A stretch of 64,000 nucleotides of DNA from Hyphomicrobiales bacterium (GTDB lineage: Bacteria; Pseudomonadota; Alphaproteobacteria; Rhizobiales; Phreatobacteraceae). The position numbers and the translations under genes were made by a program. Positions 50,193 to 58,267 of the stretch are shown here, piece after piece (positions within the stretch are counted from its first letter, which is position 1; each line of letters starts with the position of its first letter). The notes under the pieces are model-generated. The model did no database searches. It saw nothing but the letters and a program-made list of their open reading frames with translations, and had not been told where the DNA came from. The stretch covers positions 1 to 64,000 of the forward strand of contig JAFKKV010000039.1 in the NCBI GenBank assembly GCA_017304475.1, read 5' to 3'.

Positions 50193-51602
50193 TCACCCCC
50201 AGTGGCGGACGTCCACGAAATGGCCTTCGATGGCAGCGGCGGCCGCCATGATCGGCGAGACGAGATGGGTCCGGCCCTTATAGCCCTGGCGTCCCTCGAA
50301 ATTGCGGTTCGAGGTGGAAGCGCAGCGCTCGCCCGGCTTCAGCTTGTCCGGGTTCATCGCCAGGCACATCGAGCAGCCCGCCTCGCGCCATTCGAAGCCG
50401 GCGGCCAGGAAGATCTTGTCGAGGCCTTCCTGCTCGGCCTGCTCCTTCACCAGCCCCGAGCCCGGCACGATCATGGCCGAGACGGTCGAGGCGACCTTGC
50501 GGTCGCGGACGACGCGCGCGACTTCGCGCAGGTCCTCGATGCGCGAATTGGTGCAGGATCCGATGAACACCTTTTCCGGGCGGATATCGGTGATCTTTGT
50601 GCCGGGGGTGAGGCCCATATAGTCGAGCGCGCGCCACTTCGAGAGGCGCTTGTTCTCATCCGCGATATCGTCGGGGTTCGGCACCACGCCGGAGATCGAG
50701 ATGACGTCCTCGGGGCTGGTGCCCCAGGTGACGATCGGCGGCAGATTGCCGGCATCGAGCACGACGGTGTGGTCGAAATGGGCGCCCTCGTCGGTATAGA
50801 GGCCCTCCCAATATTTGACCGCCATGTCCCAGGCCGCGCCCTTGGGCGATTTCGGCCGGCCCTTCAGATAGGCATAGGTCTTCTCGTCCGGCGCGATCAG
50901 GCCGGCGCGGGCGCCGCCCTCGATCGACATGTTGCAGATGGTCATGCGGCCTTCCATCGAAACCGCGCGAATGGCGTCGCCCGCATATTCGATGACCGAG
51001 CCGGTCCCGCCGGCAGTGCCGATCTCGCCGATGATGGCGAGGATGATGTCCTTGGCCGTGACGCCGTCCTTCAGCTGGCCGTCGACACGCACCAGCATGT
51101 TCTTGGCCTTCTTCTGGATCAGTGTCTGGGTGGCGAGCACATGCTCGACCTCCGAGGTGCCGATGCCGTGGGCCAGCGCGCCGAAGGCGCCATGGGTCGA
51201 GGTATGGCTGTCGCCGCAGACGATCGTCGTGCCGGGCAGCGTGAAGCCCTGCTCGGGTCCGATGACATGGACGATGCCCTGGCGGATATCGGCCGCGTCG
51301 TAATATTCGACGCCGAATTCGGCGGCGTTCTGGGCGAGCGCCTCGACCTGCAGGCGGCTCTCTTCGTCCTTGATGCCGAGGACGCGGTCGCTGGTGGTCG
51401 GCACGTTGTGATCGACGACGGCGAGCGTCTTCTGCGGCGCGCGCACCTTGCGGCCGGTATTGCGCAGGCCTTCGAAAGCCTGCGGGCTGGTCACTTCATG
51501 GACCAGGTGCCGGTCGATATAGAGAAGGCAGGTGCCATCGTCCTGCTGGTCGACGACATGGTCGTCCCAGATCTTGTCGTACAGCGTGCGGGCCTTGGCC
51601 AT
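50193..51602 (-). CDS. leuC: 3-isopropylmalate dehydratase large subunit
   Basis: 469 residues, the usual LeuC length. Aconitase-fold landmarks: IDRHLVHEVTSPQAFEGLR, TIVCGDSHTSTHGAFGALA, VFIGSCTNSRIEDLREVARV (first cluster Cys) and EWREAGCSMCLAMNPDKL (remaining two Cys of the [4Fe-4S] cluster). With LeuD it isomerises 2-isopropylmalate to 3-isopropylmalate in leucine synthesis. leuD and leuB are not in the window, as is common in this order. AGAGG lies six bases before ATG. Confidence 0.96.
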   Translation of the reverse strand: MAKARTLYDKIWDDHVVDQQDDGTCLLYIDRHLVHEVTSPQAFEGLRNTGRKVRAPQKTLAVVDHNVPTTSDRVLGIKDEESRLQVEALAQNAAEFGVEYYDAADIRQGIVHVIGPEQGFTLPGTTIVCGDSHTSTHGAFGALAHGIGTSEVEHVLATQTLIQKKAKNMLVRVDGQLKDGVTAKDIILAIIGEIGTAGGTGSVIEYAGDAIRAVSMEGRMTICNMSIEGGARAGLIAPDEKTYAYLKGRPKSPKGAAWDMAVKYWEGLYTDEGAHFDHTVVLDAGNLPPIVTWGTSPEDVISISGVVPNPDDIADENKRLSKWRALDYMGLTPGTKITDIRPEKVFIGSCTNSRIEDLREVARVVRDRKVASTVSAMIVPGSGLVKEQAEQEGLDKIFLAAGFEWREAGCSMCLAMNPDKLKPGERCASTSNRNFEGRQGYKGRTHLVSPIMAAAAAIEGHFVDVRHWG

Positions 51603-51846
51603 GGCGGACCTCTTACGATCATTCCAACGTGGCAGGTCTCATATCGTCGAATCCGCCCAGTGAGAAGAGGGCGCGAGCCCGACGCATGGCAGAACGCCAT
51701 GATCGATATGGCGAATTGGCGCAGGCCGCGCGGACCGGACCCGGCAGCGCCGCGCCACCCGCCGCCATACCCATCAAGGATAGATGGCGAAGGGCGTCCC
51801 GCATCACCAGATGTCGTACGGGAAACAGCACGCGACACGGGACCGC

Positions 51847-52188
51847 ATGATGATCCACCAGCTGCGCATCTACGAGATCTTTCCGCACAACAAGCCGGCA
51901 TTCCATGCCCGCTTCCGCGACCATGCCGCGCGGATCATGAGCCGCTACGGTTTCGACATTGCCGCCATGTGGGAGAGCGCCGGCGCCGACCGGATCGAGT
52001 TCATCTACATTCTGCGCTGGCCGGACGAGGAAACCATGGCGAGCACCTGGGCCGCCTTCATGGCCGACGAGGAATGGGCCGAGATCAAGCGGCGGACATC
52101 GGCCGAACACGGCAATCTGGTCGGATCCATCGAGGACCGCGTCCTGCGCCTGACCGACTATTCGCCCCTGCCCGGTCGCCCGGCCTGA
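51847..52188 (+). CDS. NIPSNAP family protein
   Basis: 113 residues from ATG 51847 (a second ATG directly follows; the frame is open to 51784 but that extension is not protein-like). A dimeric alpha-beta barrel with the NIPSNAP pattern: IHQLRIYEIFPHNKPAFHAR, FRDHAARIMSRYGFDIAAMW, IEFIYILRWPDEETM and WAAFMADEEWAEIKRRT. Bacterial members are small, probably enzymatic or ligand-binding, of unknown role. It stands alone between leuC (divergent) and argF (convergent). Confidence 0.85.
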   Translation: MMIHQLRIYEIFPHNKPAFHARFRDHAARIMSRYGFDIAAMWESAGADRIEFIYILRWPDEETMASTWAAFMADEEWAEIKRRTSAEHGNLVGSIEDRVLRLTDYSPLPGRPA

Positions 52189-52198
52189 ACGGCCGGGC
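52178..52198. terminator. GC-rich hairpin at the convergent end of the NIPSNAP gene and argF
   Basis: GCCCGGCC (52178-52185) and GGCCGGGC (52191-52198) pair perfectly around TGAAC; the NIPSNAP stop codon lies in the loop. It sits 32 bp from the argF stop. No U-tract, so it is a terminator candidate by position and stem strength only. Confidence 0.45.
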
Positions 52199-52230
52199 TC
52201 CGTGCCGGGACTGGACGTCGCGGCGGCGGC

Positions 52231-53193
52231 TTACGCCCCGAAGCACCAGGCGAGCACGCCCTTTTGCGCGTGCAGCCGGTTCTCGGCCTCGTCGAACACC
52301 ACCGATTGCGGGCCGTCCATCACCTCGTCGGTCACTTCCTCGCCGCGATGCGCCGGCAGGCAGTGCATGAACAGGGCATCGGACTTCGCCGCGGTCATCA
52401 GCTGCTTGTTGACCTGATAGGCCTTGAGCAGATTGTGCCGGCGGCCGGCATCCTCGTCGCCCATCGACACCCAGCAGTCGGTGACGATGCAATCGACGCC
52501 CTCGACGGCGTGATAGGGGTCCGACGACCAGGTCACCTCGGCGCCCTCGCGCTGGGCCGCGGCGATCAGCTCGCGGCGCGGCGCCAGTTCCTCGGGCGTC
52601 GCGATGTTCAGCTTGAAGCCGAAGCGCGAGGCCGCCTGGATCCAGGAGCCCAGCACGTTGTTGGCGTCGCCCGCCCAGGCGATCGTCTTGCCCCGGATCG
52701 AGCCGCGATGCTCCTCGAAGGTCAGGATGTCGGCCATGATCTGGCAGGGATGCGACATCTTGGTCAGCCCGTTGATGACGGGCACCGTGGCCGCATCCGC
52801 CAGCTCCCTGACCGCATTGTGGTCGAGCATGCGGATCATGATCGCATCGACATAACGCGACAGCACCCGCGCCGTGTCGGCGATCGTTTCGCCGCGGCCG
52901 AGCTGCATCTCCGCGCCGGTCAGCATGATCGTCTCGCCGCCGAGCTCGCGCATGCCGACGTCGAACGACACGCGGGTACGGGTCGACGGGCGCTCGAAGA
53001 TCATGGCGAGCACCTTGCCGGCCAGCGGCTTGTCGGCCTTGGGCGTGCGTCGGACGCGCTTCAGGTCGCGCGCCCGGTCGAGAATGGCCCTGAGATCGCT
53101 CCCGGCGAAATCGCTGAGGTCGATGAAATGCTTCGGCCGGTCCGCCGCGGGCCTGTCGCCCGCGCCGGTTGCCGTCTTGTGCGAAGTGGTCAC
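52231..53193 (-). CDS. argF: Ornithine carbamoyltransferase
   Basis: 320 residues from GTG 53193, overlapping the argD stop by 4 bp. Carbamoyl phosphate-binding FERPSTRTRVSFDVGMRELG (SxRT, ~68), ornithine/carbamoyl contacts MLDHNAV and KMSHPCQIMADILTF (HPxQ), GDANNVLGSWIQAA, DCWVSMGDE and LFMHCLPAHRGEEV (HCLP). It makes citrulline from ornithine and carbamoyl phosphate in arginine synthesis. Second gene of argD-argF. Confidence 0.96.
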   Translation of the reverse strand: MTTSHKTATGAGDRPAADRPKHFIDLSDFAGSDLRAILDRARDLKRVRRTPKADKPLAGKVLAMIFERPSTRTRVSFDVGMRELGGETIMLTGAEMQLGRGETIADTARVLSRYVDAIMIRMLDHNAVRELADAATVPVINGLTKMSHPCQIMADILTFEEHRGSIRGKTIAWAGDANNVLGSWIQAASRFGFKLNIATPEELAPRRELIAAAQREGAEVTWSSDPYHAVEGVDCIVTDCWVSMGDEDAGRRHNLLKAYQVNKQLMTAAKSDALFMHCLPAHRGEEVTDEVMDGPQSVVFDEAENRLHAQKGVLAWCFGA

Positions 53194-54386
53194 TCGGCGG
53201 CTCCCTTGACGAGGGATGCCTCGAGCTGGCGCGCGGCCTTCTCGAGCTTGTCGACCGCCTGGCCGATCTCCTCATCCGACACGATCAGCGGCGGAATGAG
53301 ACGGATGACATTGTCGCCGGCCGGCACCACGAGCAGATCGGCGTCGCGGGCGGCATTGGTGACATCGCCATTCGGCAGGGCACATTTGACGCCGGTCAGC
53401 AGGCCGAAACCACGGACCTCCTCGAACACGCCGGGATGGCTGTCGACCAGGCCCGCGAGCTTCTGCTTGAACAGCAACGCCTTGCGCTGGACCTCGTCGA
53501 GGAAGCCCGGCGCCAGCACCACGTCGAGCACGGCATTGCCGACCGCCATGCCCAGCGGATTGCCGCCGAAGGTGGTGCCATGCGTGCCCGGCGTGAACAC
53601 CGCCGCGCATTTCTCCACCGCCAGGACGGCACCGAGCGGGAAGCCGCCGCCGATCCCCTTGGCGATCGACATGATGTCGGGCGTGATGCCCGACCATTCA
53701 TGGGCGAACAGCTTGCCGGTGCGGCCGATGCCGGTCTGGACCTCGTCGAGGATCAGCAGCAGGCCGTGCTGGTCGCACAGCTCGCGCAGATAACGCAGCT
53801 CCTCGTTGGGCACGGCGCGCAATCCGCCCTCGCCCTGGATCGGCTCGATCATCAGCGCGGCCGTATCCGGACCGATCGCCGCCTTGAGGGCGTCGTGGTC
53901 GCCGAACGGCACCTGGTCGAAGCCTTCGACCTTGGGACCGAAGCCTTCGAGATATTTCTTCTGGCCGCCGGCCGCGATGGTGGCGAGAGTCCGGCCGTGG
54001 AAGGCCCCCTCGAAGGTGATCACCCGGAAGCGGTTCGGCTCGCCGCGCGAGGCATGGTATTTGCGCGCCATCTTGATGGCGCCTTCATTGGCCTCGGCGC
54101 CGGAATTGCAGAACATCACTGAATCGGCAAAGGACGCCTCGACCAGCCGGCGGGCCAGCCGCTCGCCGTCGGGAATCTGATGCAGGTTCGAGACGTGCCA
54201 CAGCTTCTTGGCCTGTTCGGTCAGCGCCTCCACCAGATGGGGATGCGCATGGCCGAGCACATTGACCGCGATGCCTGAGCCGAAATCGAGGACTCGTCGC
54301 CCGCCCGCCGTCACCAGCCAGCACCCTTCACCCCGCTCGAAGGCGAGTTCGGACCGTGCATAGTTCGGCATCAAAGGCGTAATCAC
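53190..54386 (-). CDS. argD: Acetylornithine aminotransferase
   Basis: 398 residues from GTG 54386 with GGAGG seven bases upstream; the in-frame ATG further 5' has no such site. Class III aminotransferase features: YLEGFGPKVEGFDQVPFGDH, MFCNSGAEANEGAIKMARKY, ITFEGAFHGRTLATIAAGG, LLILDEVQTGIGRTGKLFAH and IMSIAKGIGGGFPLGAVLAV with the PLP Lys. It transaminates N-acetylglutamate semialdehyde in arginine synthesis and may also serve as DapC for lysine. A terminator separates it from the upstream hydrolase gene, so the argD-argF promoter must lie in the short gap 54387-54416 or overlap the terminator. Confidence 0.94.
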   Translation of the reverse strand: MITPLMPNYARSELAFERGEGCWLVTAGGRRVLDFGSGIAVNVLGHAHPHLVEALTEQAKKLWHVSNLHQIPDGERLARRLVEASFADSVMFCNSGAEANEGAIKMARKYHASRGEPNRFRVITFEGAFHGRTLATIAAGGQKKYLEGFGPKVEGFDQVPFGDHDALKAAIGPDTAALMIEPIQGEGGLRAVPNEELRYLRELCDQHGLLLILDEVQTGIGRTGKLFAHEWSGITPDIMSIAKGIGGGFPLGAVLAVEKCAAVFTPGTHGTTFGGNPLGMAVGNAVLDVVLAPGFLDEVQRKALLFKQKLAGLVDSHPGVFEEVRGFGLLTGVKCALPNGDVTNAARDADLLVVPAGDNVIRLIPPLIVSDEEIGQAVDKLEKAARQLEASLVKGAAE

Positions 54387-54416
54387 TTCGATTCCTCCTC
54401 GAGGACTCCATGGCGC

Positions 54417-54444
54417 AAAGAAAACGGCCGCCCCGGAGGGCGGC
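54417..54444 (-). terminator. Rho-independent terminator of the alpha/beta hydrolase gene
   Basis: On the minus strand GCCGCCC-TCCG-GGGCGGC (54444-54427) forms a 7-bp stem with a tetraloop, followed by CGTTTTCTT. It lies about 72 bp past the hydrolase stop (54516) and directly before the argD ribosome site. An attenuator role for argD is conceivable from that position. Confidence 0.72.
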
Positions 54445-54515
54445 ACGGCGGAAAGCTAGGACAGATCAGCGGAATGTCAAGGAACATGGCCTTGCCCGTC
54501 CGACCCGCGCGCTGT

Positions 54516-55511
54516 CTACAAGGGCGGCGACGCCCAGCCAAGTCCGGTAAACCAGCCATGTAACGTGGCCGTGACGGCGGCGGACATGGGTCCGGCGAAG
54601 CCCGGATCGTCCGGCCGCGAGACCGGTTTCAGGTTGTGGCTGACACCAGGCACGACGCTGATCGCATAGGCATTGCGTGCCGAGGCCGGGCGACCGGCAA
54701 AGGCCGCGCCCAGCGCCAGCGCGTCGCGGTCCGGCGAGACCTGGACGTCCTCGCCGCCCGAAACGACCAGGACCGGGCCGTCATAACGCCGGGCGAGAGC
54801 GGCCGGATCGAGCCCCGCGACGGCAGCCCAAAAGAACCTGAGATAAGGCGGATAGAGCGCGCGCAGGCCCGCAGGAATGTCCGGCAGCAGTTCACCCGTC
54901 GCCTGGAGATGCGCGAGGATCCGGTCGTTCTGGTCGAGCAGCGGCTTGAGCACATCTTCGCTGGCACCCTGCCGCCGCCCGAGCCGCGTGAGCTGCTCGC
55001 GCAGGATGGCCGCCATCGGCCGGCCGGGCGTTGCCGCCAGGACCAGCGCGGCGGGATGGGCATCGCCGCCCGGCCGCGCCGCCAGCGCCAGCCCGATCAG
55101 CCCGCCTTCGCTGTGGCCGAAGAAGCCGACGCGGCCGGCATCGACCTCCGGCCGGCCTTTCAGGAAGCCGAGTGCGGCCGCCGCATCGTCGACGAAATGC
55201 TCCCAGCGGACGATCTCCGCCAGTGCCGCCGGATCGGCCGGCAGGCTGGCCCGGCCGGCACCCATGCCGCGCTTGTCGTAGCGCAAGCTCGCAATGCCGA
55301 AGCCGGCGAGCGTCTTGGCGATCTCTTTGAGGAGGTCGGTGATCAGGGCCGGCGGCTGGTTGCCGTCCCGGTCGGTCGGGCCGCTGCCCTGGACGAGCAG
55401 CACGGCCGGCGCCGGACGATCTCCGGCCGCCGTGGCCAATTGCAGCGTTCCGGTGAGCCCGACCCCTCCGGATCCGCTGATATGCACCTCCACCGACCGG
55501 TTCTGCGCCAT
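54516..55511 (-). CDS. Alpha/beta hydrolase (serine aminopeptidase/dienelactone hydrolase-like)
   Basis: 331 residues from ATG 55511. The alpha/beta-hydrolase core is seen as VLLVQGSGPTDRDGNQPPAL (oxyanion region), SLRYDKRGMGAG, VGFFGHSEGGLIGLALAARP (GxSxG nucleophile, ~125), LVVSGGEDVQVSPDRDA (acid Asp) and VPGVSHNLKPV (His). Same overall plan as exported YqiA/COG1073-type acyl hydrolases, but without a signal peptide. The ribosome site is weak. Substrate not predictable. Confidence 0.85.
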   Translation of the reverse strand: MAQNRSVEVHISGSGGVGLTGTLQLATAAGDRPAPAVLLVQGSGPTDRDGNQPPALITDLLKEIAKTLAGFGIASLRYDKRGMGAGRASLPADPAALAEIVRWEHFVDDAAAALGFLKGRPEVDAGRVGFFGHSEGGLIGLALAARPGGDAHPAALVLAATPGRPMAAILREQLTRLGRRQGASEDVLKPLLDQNDRILAHLQATGELLPDIPAGLRALYPPYLRFFWAAVAGLDPAALARRYDGPVLVVSGGEDVQVSPDRDALALGAAFAGRPASARNAYAISVVPGVSHNLKPVSRPDDPGFAGPMSAAVTATLHGWFTGLGWASPPL

Positions 55512-55636
55512 GAGACACCGACATTTTTGCAACAGTCAGGGGCGATCGATACGCCCTCGGGCGCCGTGCCCACCCGTTGCAGCGGGACATTCCGCAAGCT
55601 GGGCGGGCCGATCGAGCGAAAGTAAGGCCTTGTTAT

Positions 55637-55860
55637 GACTCTGACTTCCACGCCCCTCTTAACGCCTTGTGGATGAATTTCGGGTCGCGGCGAAGCTTTT
55701 GGGGAAAACAACCCGTTGATTCCCCAGACTCTTGCGTGAGATTCAACGAGTAGCGTAATGTCCGCCCGTCGGCATACGACATCTCGTGCGGCGAACCCGA
55801 TCTCCCGAGTAGCGGCGTTCCAGCGGCAGCTTCTTTCGAGCTGGCGCGGCCGAGGGATTC
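55637..55860 (+). promoter_or_regulatory. gcrA upstream region with five GANTC sites and a DnaA-box-like element
   Basis: The spacer 55512-55899 contains GANTC at 55637-55641, 55718-55722, 55727-55731, 55740-55744 and 55856-55860, three of them within 27 bp. At 55668-55676 TGTGGATGA differs by one base from the complement of the DnaA box TTATNCACA. In Caulobacter, gcrA transcription is known to depend on DnaA and on CcrM methylation of GANTC, so the layout fits conserved cell-cycle control. No protein-coding gene is seen in the spacer. Confidence 0.6.
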
Positions 55861-55899
55861 AACCTGCGCGTGATGCCTAACCCAGGAGGAGACGACCAG

Positions 55900-56436
55900 A
55901 TGCAGCAACTGCAATGGACCGACGAACGGGTCGAGCTCTTGAAGAAATTGTGGAACGACGGCCTGAGCGCAAGCCAGATCGCCGGCGAGCTCGGCTCGGT
56001 CACGCGCAATGCCGTGATCGGCAAGGTTCACCGCCTCGGCCTGTCCGGCCGGGCCAAGGCGCCGTCCTCCGCGACGCCGCGCCCGCGCAAGCCGCCGCGC
56101 GCCGCCCCGTCGGCGCCGCCGCGCCCGTCCATGCCCGCCTCGCGTGGCAATCTGGCACTGAAGCCCCATGCTTTGCCCGTGGCGAGCCCCGATCTCGATC
56201 TCGCGCCCCTGCCGGAAATCGACAATGTCGTGCCGATGGGCGAGCGCTGCACGATCATGGAGCTGAAGGAATATTCCTGCCGCTGGCCGATCGGCGATCC
56301 CGGCAAGGAAGACTTCCGTTATTGCGGCGCCCGCTCGTCGACCGGCCTGCCCTATTGCGCCTATCACTGCCGCATCGCCTACCAGCCGGTCGCCGACCGG
56401 CGGCGCGACCGCAGCAAGACCGCTATCGCGCGCTGA
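55900..56436 (+). CDS. gcrA: Cell cycle regulator GcrA
   Basis: 178 residues from ATG 55900, preceded by AGGAGGAG; earlier GTG 55870 and ATG 55873 precede the ribosome site and are unlikely. The N-terminal DNA-binding domain opens WTDERVELLKKLWNDGLSAS, QIAGELGSVTRNAVIGKVHR, LGLSGRAK, the GcrA hallmark. A Pro-rich linker (~50-90) follows, and the C-terminal sigma70-interaction domain contains CTIMELKEYSCRWPIGDPGK, FRYCGARSSTGLPYCAYHCR. GcrA activates sigma70 promoters carrying methylated GANTC and is characteristic of Alphaproteobacteria. Confidence 0.97.
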   Translation: MQQLQWTDERVELLKKLWNDGLSASQIAGELGSVTRNAVIGKVHRLGLSGRAKAPSSATPRPRKPPRAAPSAPPRPSMPASRGNLALKPHALPVASPDLDLAPLPEIDNVVPMGERCTIMELKEYSCRWPIGDPGKEDFRYCGARSSTGLPYCAYHCRIAYQPVADRRRDRSKTAIAR

Positions 56437-56455
56437 CCGGCGCGCCGGGCCGCCC

Positions 56456-57451
56456 TCAGAAGGGCATGCTCCGTTCCATGACGAGATAGCCGGTCAAGAG
56501 CCCGGCGCCGAACAGCACGACGATCACCGCGGCGGCGACCTCCGCCGCGCTGAGCACCACGGTGGTCAGGCCGGTTCGCGACGCGGCGAGCCGGACCGCC
56601 AGCCCCTTGGCGCCGGCGGCCATCGTGGCGATTGCCGCCACCGTGATCGCCGTGCCGATCGCCATGGCGAAGGCCGCGACGACGCCGGCATAGACGATGC
56701 CCTGGGCCATCGCGAAGACCAGCACCAGCACCGCCCCCGTACAAGGCCGCAAGCCGACGCCCAAGACGATCGCCATGGTTTCGCGCCAGGAATGGGCGCG
56801 CGCGACCTGCTCCGCCGCGGGCAGATGGGCACAGCCGTCGTCGCAGCCCATGCCCGCCACCGGCTTGCCGGAGCGCCAGGACACGACACGCGCGGCGAAA
56901 GCCTTGCCCTTGGCGAACAGCAGGCGCAGGCCGATCAGCACGATCAGCCCATAGGCGACGATCTCGATCCAGTCGACCACGCGGGTCATGGTGCGCGCGG
57001 TGGTGCCGAGCACCAGCGCCAGCACGCCGACCAGTGAAATCGCGGTGAGCGCCTGGACCAGCGAGGACAGCGCGGCGAGCGTCACGCCGCGCCTGACCGT
57101 CTCGCCGCTGGCCACGATATAGGACGAGATCACCGCCTTGCCGTGGCCGGGGCCGGCGGCGTGGAAAATGCCATAGAGAAAGGACAGGCCGACCAGGGTC
57201 GCCAGCGCGCCGTTATTGCCGGCACGGATCGACCCGACGGTGGCGGTGAGCTGGCGATAGAACCGCACCTGCTGCTCGAGGACCATGGCGAAGAGGCCGG
57301 AATTCGCCGGCGCGCGCGCCGCCCCGCCGAAAGCCGAAGGCGGTGACTGGGCGAAGGCCGGCGCCAGCACCATGGGCACCAGCATCGCTGCCACGGCGAG
57401 CGCCATCACGATGGCGACGGCCGTCCGGCCGCTCGAACGGCCGTGGTTCAC
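56456..57451 (-). CDS. NicO-family nickel/cobalt transporter
   Basis: 331 residues from GTG 57451, overlapping the DUF1007 stop. Signal or first helix, a periplasmic loop (~35-75), then six helices with LYGIFHAAGPGHGKAVISSY (HxxxPGHGK, the NicO signature) and GVGLRPCTGAVLVLVFAMAQ (RPCxGA). The cytoplasmic loop has CDDGCAHLP in place of a long His-rich stretch. Substrates in the family are Ni2+ or Co2+, for uptake (NicO/CbiMNQO-like) or efflux (RcnA). With DUF1007 the direction is uncertain. Confidence 0.88.
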   Translation of the reverse strand: MNHGRSSGRTAVAIVMALAVAAMLVPMVLAPAFAQSPPSAFGGAARAPANSGLFAMVLEQQVRFYRQLTATVGSIRAGNNGALATLVGLSFLYGIFHAAGPGHGKAVISSYIVASGETVRRGVTLAALSSLVQALTAISLVGVLALVLGTTARTMTRVVDWIEIVAYGLIVLIGLRLLFAKGKAFAARVVSWRSGKPVAGMGCDDGCAHLPAAEQVARAHSWRETMAIVLGVGLRPCTGAVLVLVFAMAQGIVYAGVVAAFAMAIGTAITVAAIATMAAGAKGLAVRLAASRTGLTTVVLSAAEVAAAVIVVLFGAGLLTGYLVMERSMPF

Positions 57452-58092
57452 GGGCAGTTCACCGTGTAGCGGCCGGCGAATTGCTGGCCGAAATTGGCGC
57501 TGGCATTGAGCGACTGGAAAAAGCTCTCCGAGAGATTGGCCGCGGCCCCCGTCGTGCGCGGCGGGCTGTAATCGAGCTTGCAGCCTTCCGGGGCGCCGAC
57601 GAGGCGCATCGGCTCGCCGTCCGCCGGTTCGAAGGCGACGAAATATTCGGGATCATAGACCTCGACCACCAGCGGCCGGCCGCCCGGCTTGAACGGCGTC
57701 ACGATCGGCATGGTGAAATGCAGCGTCAGCTTGCCGCCCTGCACTTCCGACCAGGCATCGCGCGCCGGGCCGAAGGAGACGAAGCGCCGCTCGTGGCGCA
57801 CCACGGTGAAATATTTCTGCTGGCCGAGATTCTCGACATTGATGGTGGTCAGTTCGGCGAGTTCCTCGCGCGAAAAATTGCCGTCCTTGTTGGTATCGAG
57901 GCCCTGGATCGCGAAGGCCGAATACATCTCGTCGAAGGTCCAGACCTGCTCCAGGGCCACCGCCTGGCCCTGGGCATCGAACATGACGCGGGTTTCGGTC
58001 TGCACGCTGACATGGGGATGGGCGAGCGCAGGACCGGCCGCAAGCCCGGCGGCGAAAGCGCCGATCATCAATGGCAGCCGGAAGCGCGGCAC
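57448..58092 (-). CDS. DUF1007 family periplasmic protein with an EF-hand-like motif
   Basis: 214 residues from GTG 58092. Signal peptide to about residue 25 (ALAHPHVSV), then the DUF1007 core: VWTFDEMYSAFAIQGLDTNK and DGNFSREELAEL, a 12-residue EF-hand-like loop, YFTVVRHERRFVSFGPARD, and a C-terminal Cys. DUF1007 is found next to NicO and ZnuABC-type transporters and is predicted to bind metal in the periplasm and pass it to the transporter. Coupled by a GTGA overlap to the NicO gene. Confidence 0.88.
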   Translation of the reverse strand: MPRFRLPLMIGAFAAGLAAGPALAHPHVSVQTETRVMFDAQGQAVALEQVWTFDEMYSAFAIQGLDTNKDGNFSREELAELTTINVENLGQQKYFTVVRHERRFVSFGPARDAWSEVQGGKLTLHFTMPIVTPFKPGGRPLVVEVYDPEYFVAFEPADGEPMRLVGAPEGCKLDYSPPRTTGAAANLSESFFQSLNASANFGQQFAGRYTVNCP

Positions 58093-58267
58093 GGCAGGAT
58101 CCCCGGATCAAAAGACGACACCACTCAAAGGCGGCGAAGGCGGCCAAGATAAGGCGAGCCGACGGTTAACGAAACGTGCATGGCCGGCTTTTTCCTGCGG
58201 CACTTGCCTCGCACCGGCGCCAATGAAATGGTCGCGCCCTTGTGATCAATGCCTGACCGGAGACCCC

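Noticed and set aside
49416..52370. A 984-codon open frame on the plus strand opposite leuC
   Set aside because: It is antisense to leuC and the interrupted membrane gene, with an Arg/Asp/Gly-rich composition and no motifs. Long antisense frames are expected in very GC-rich DNA.
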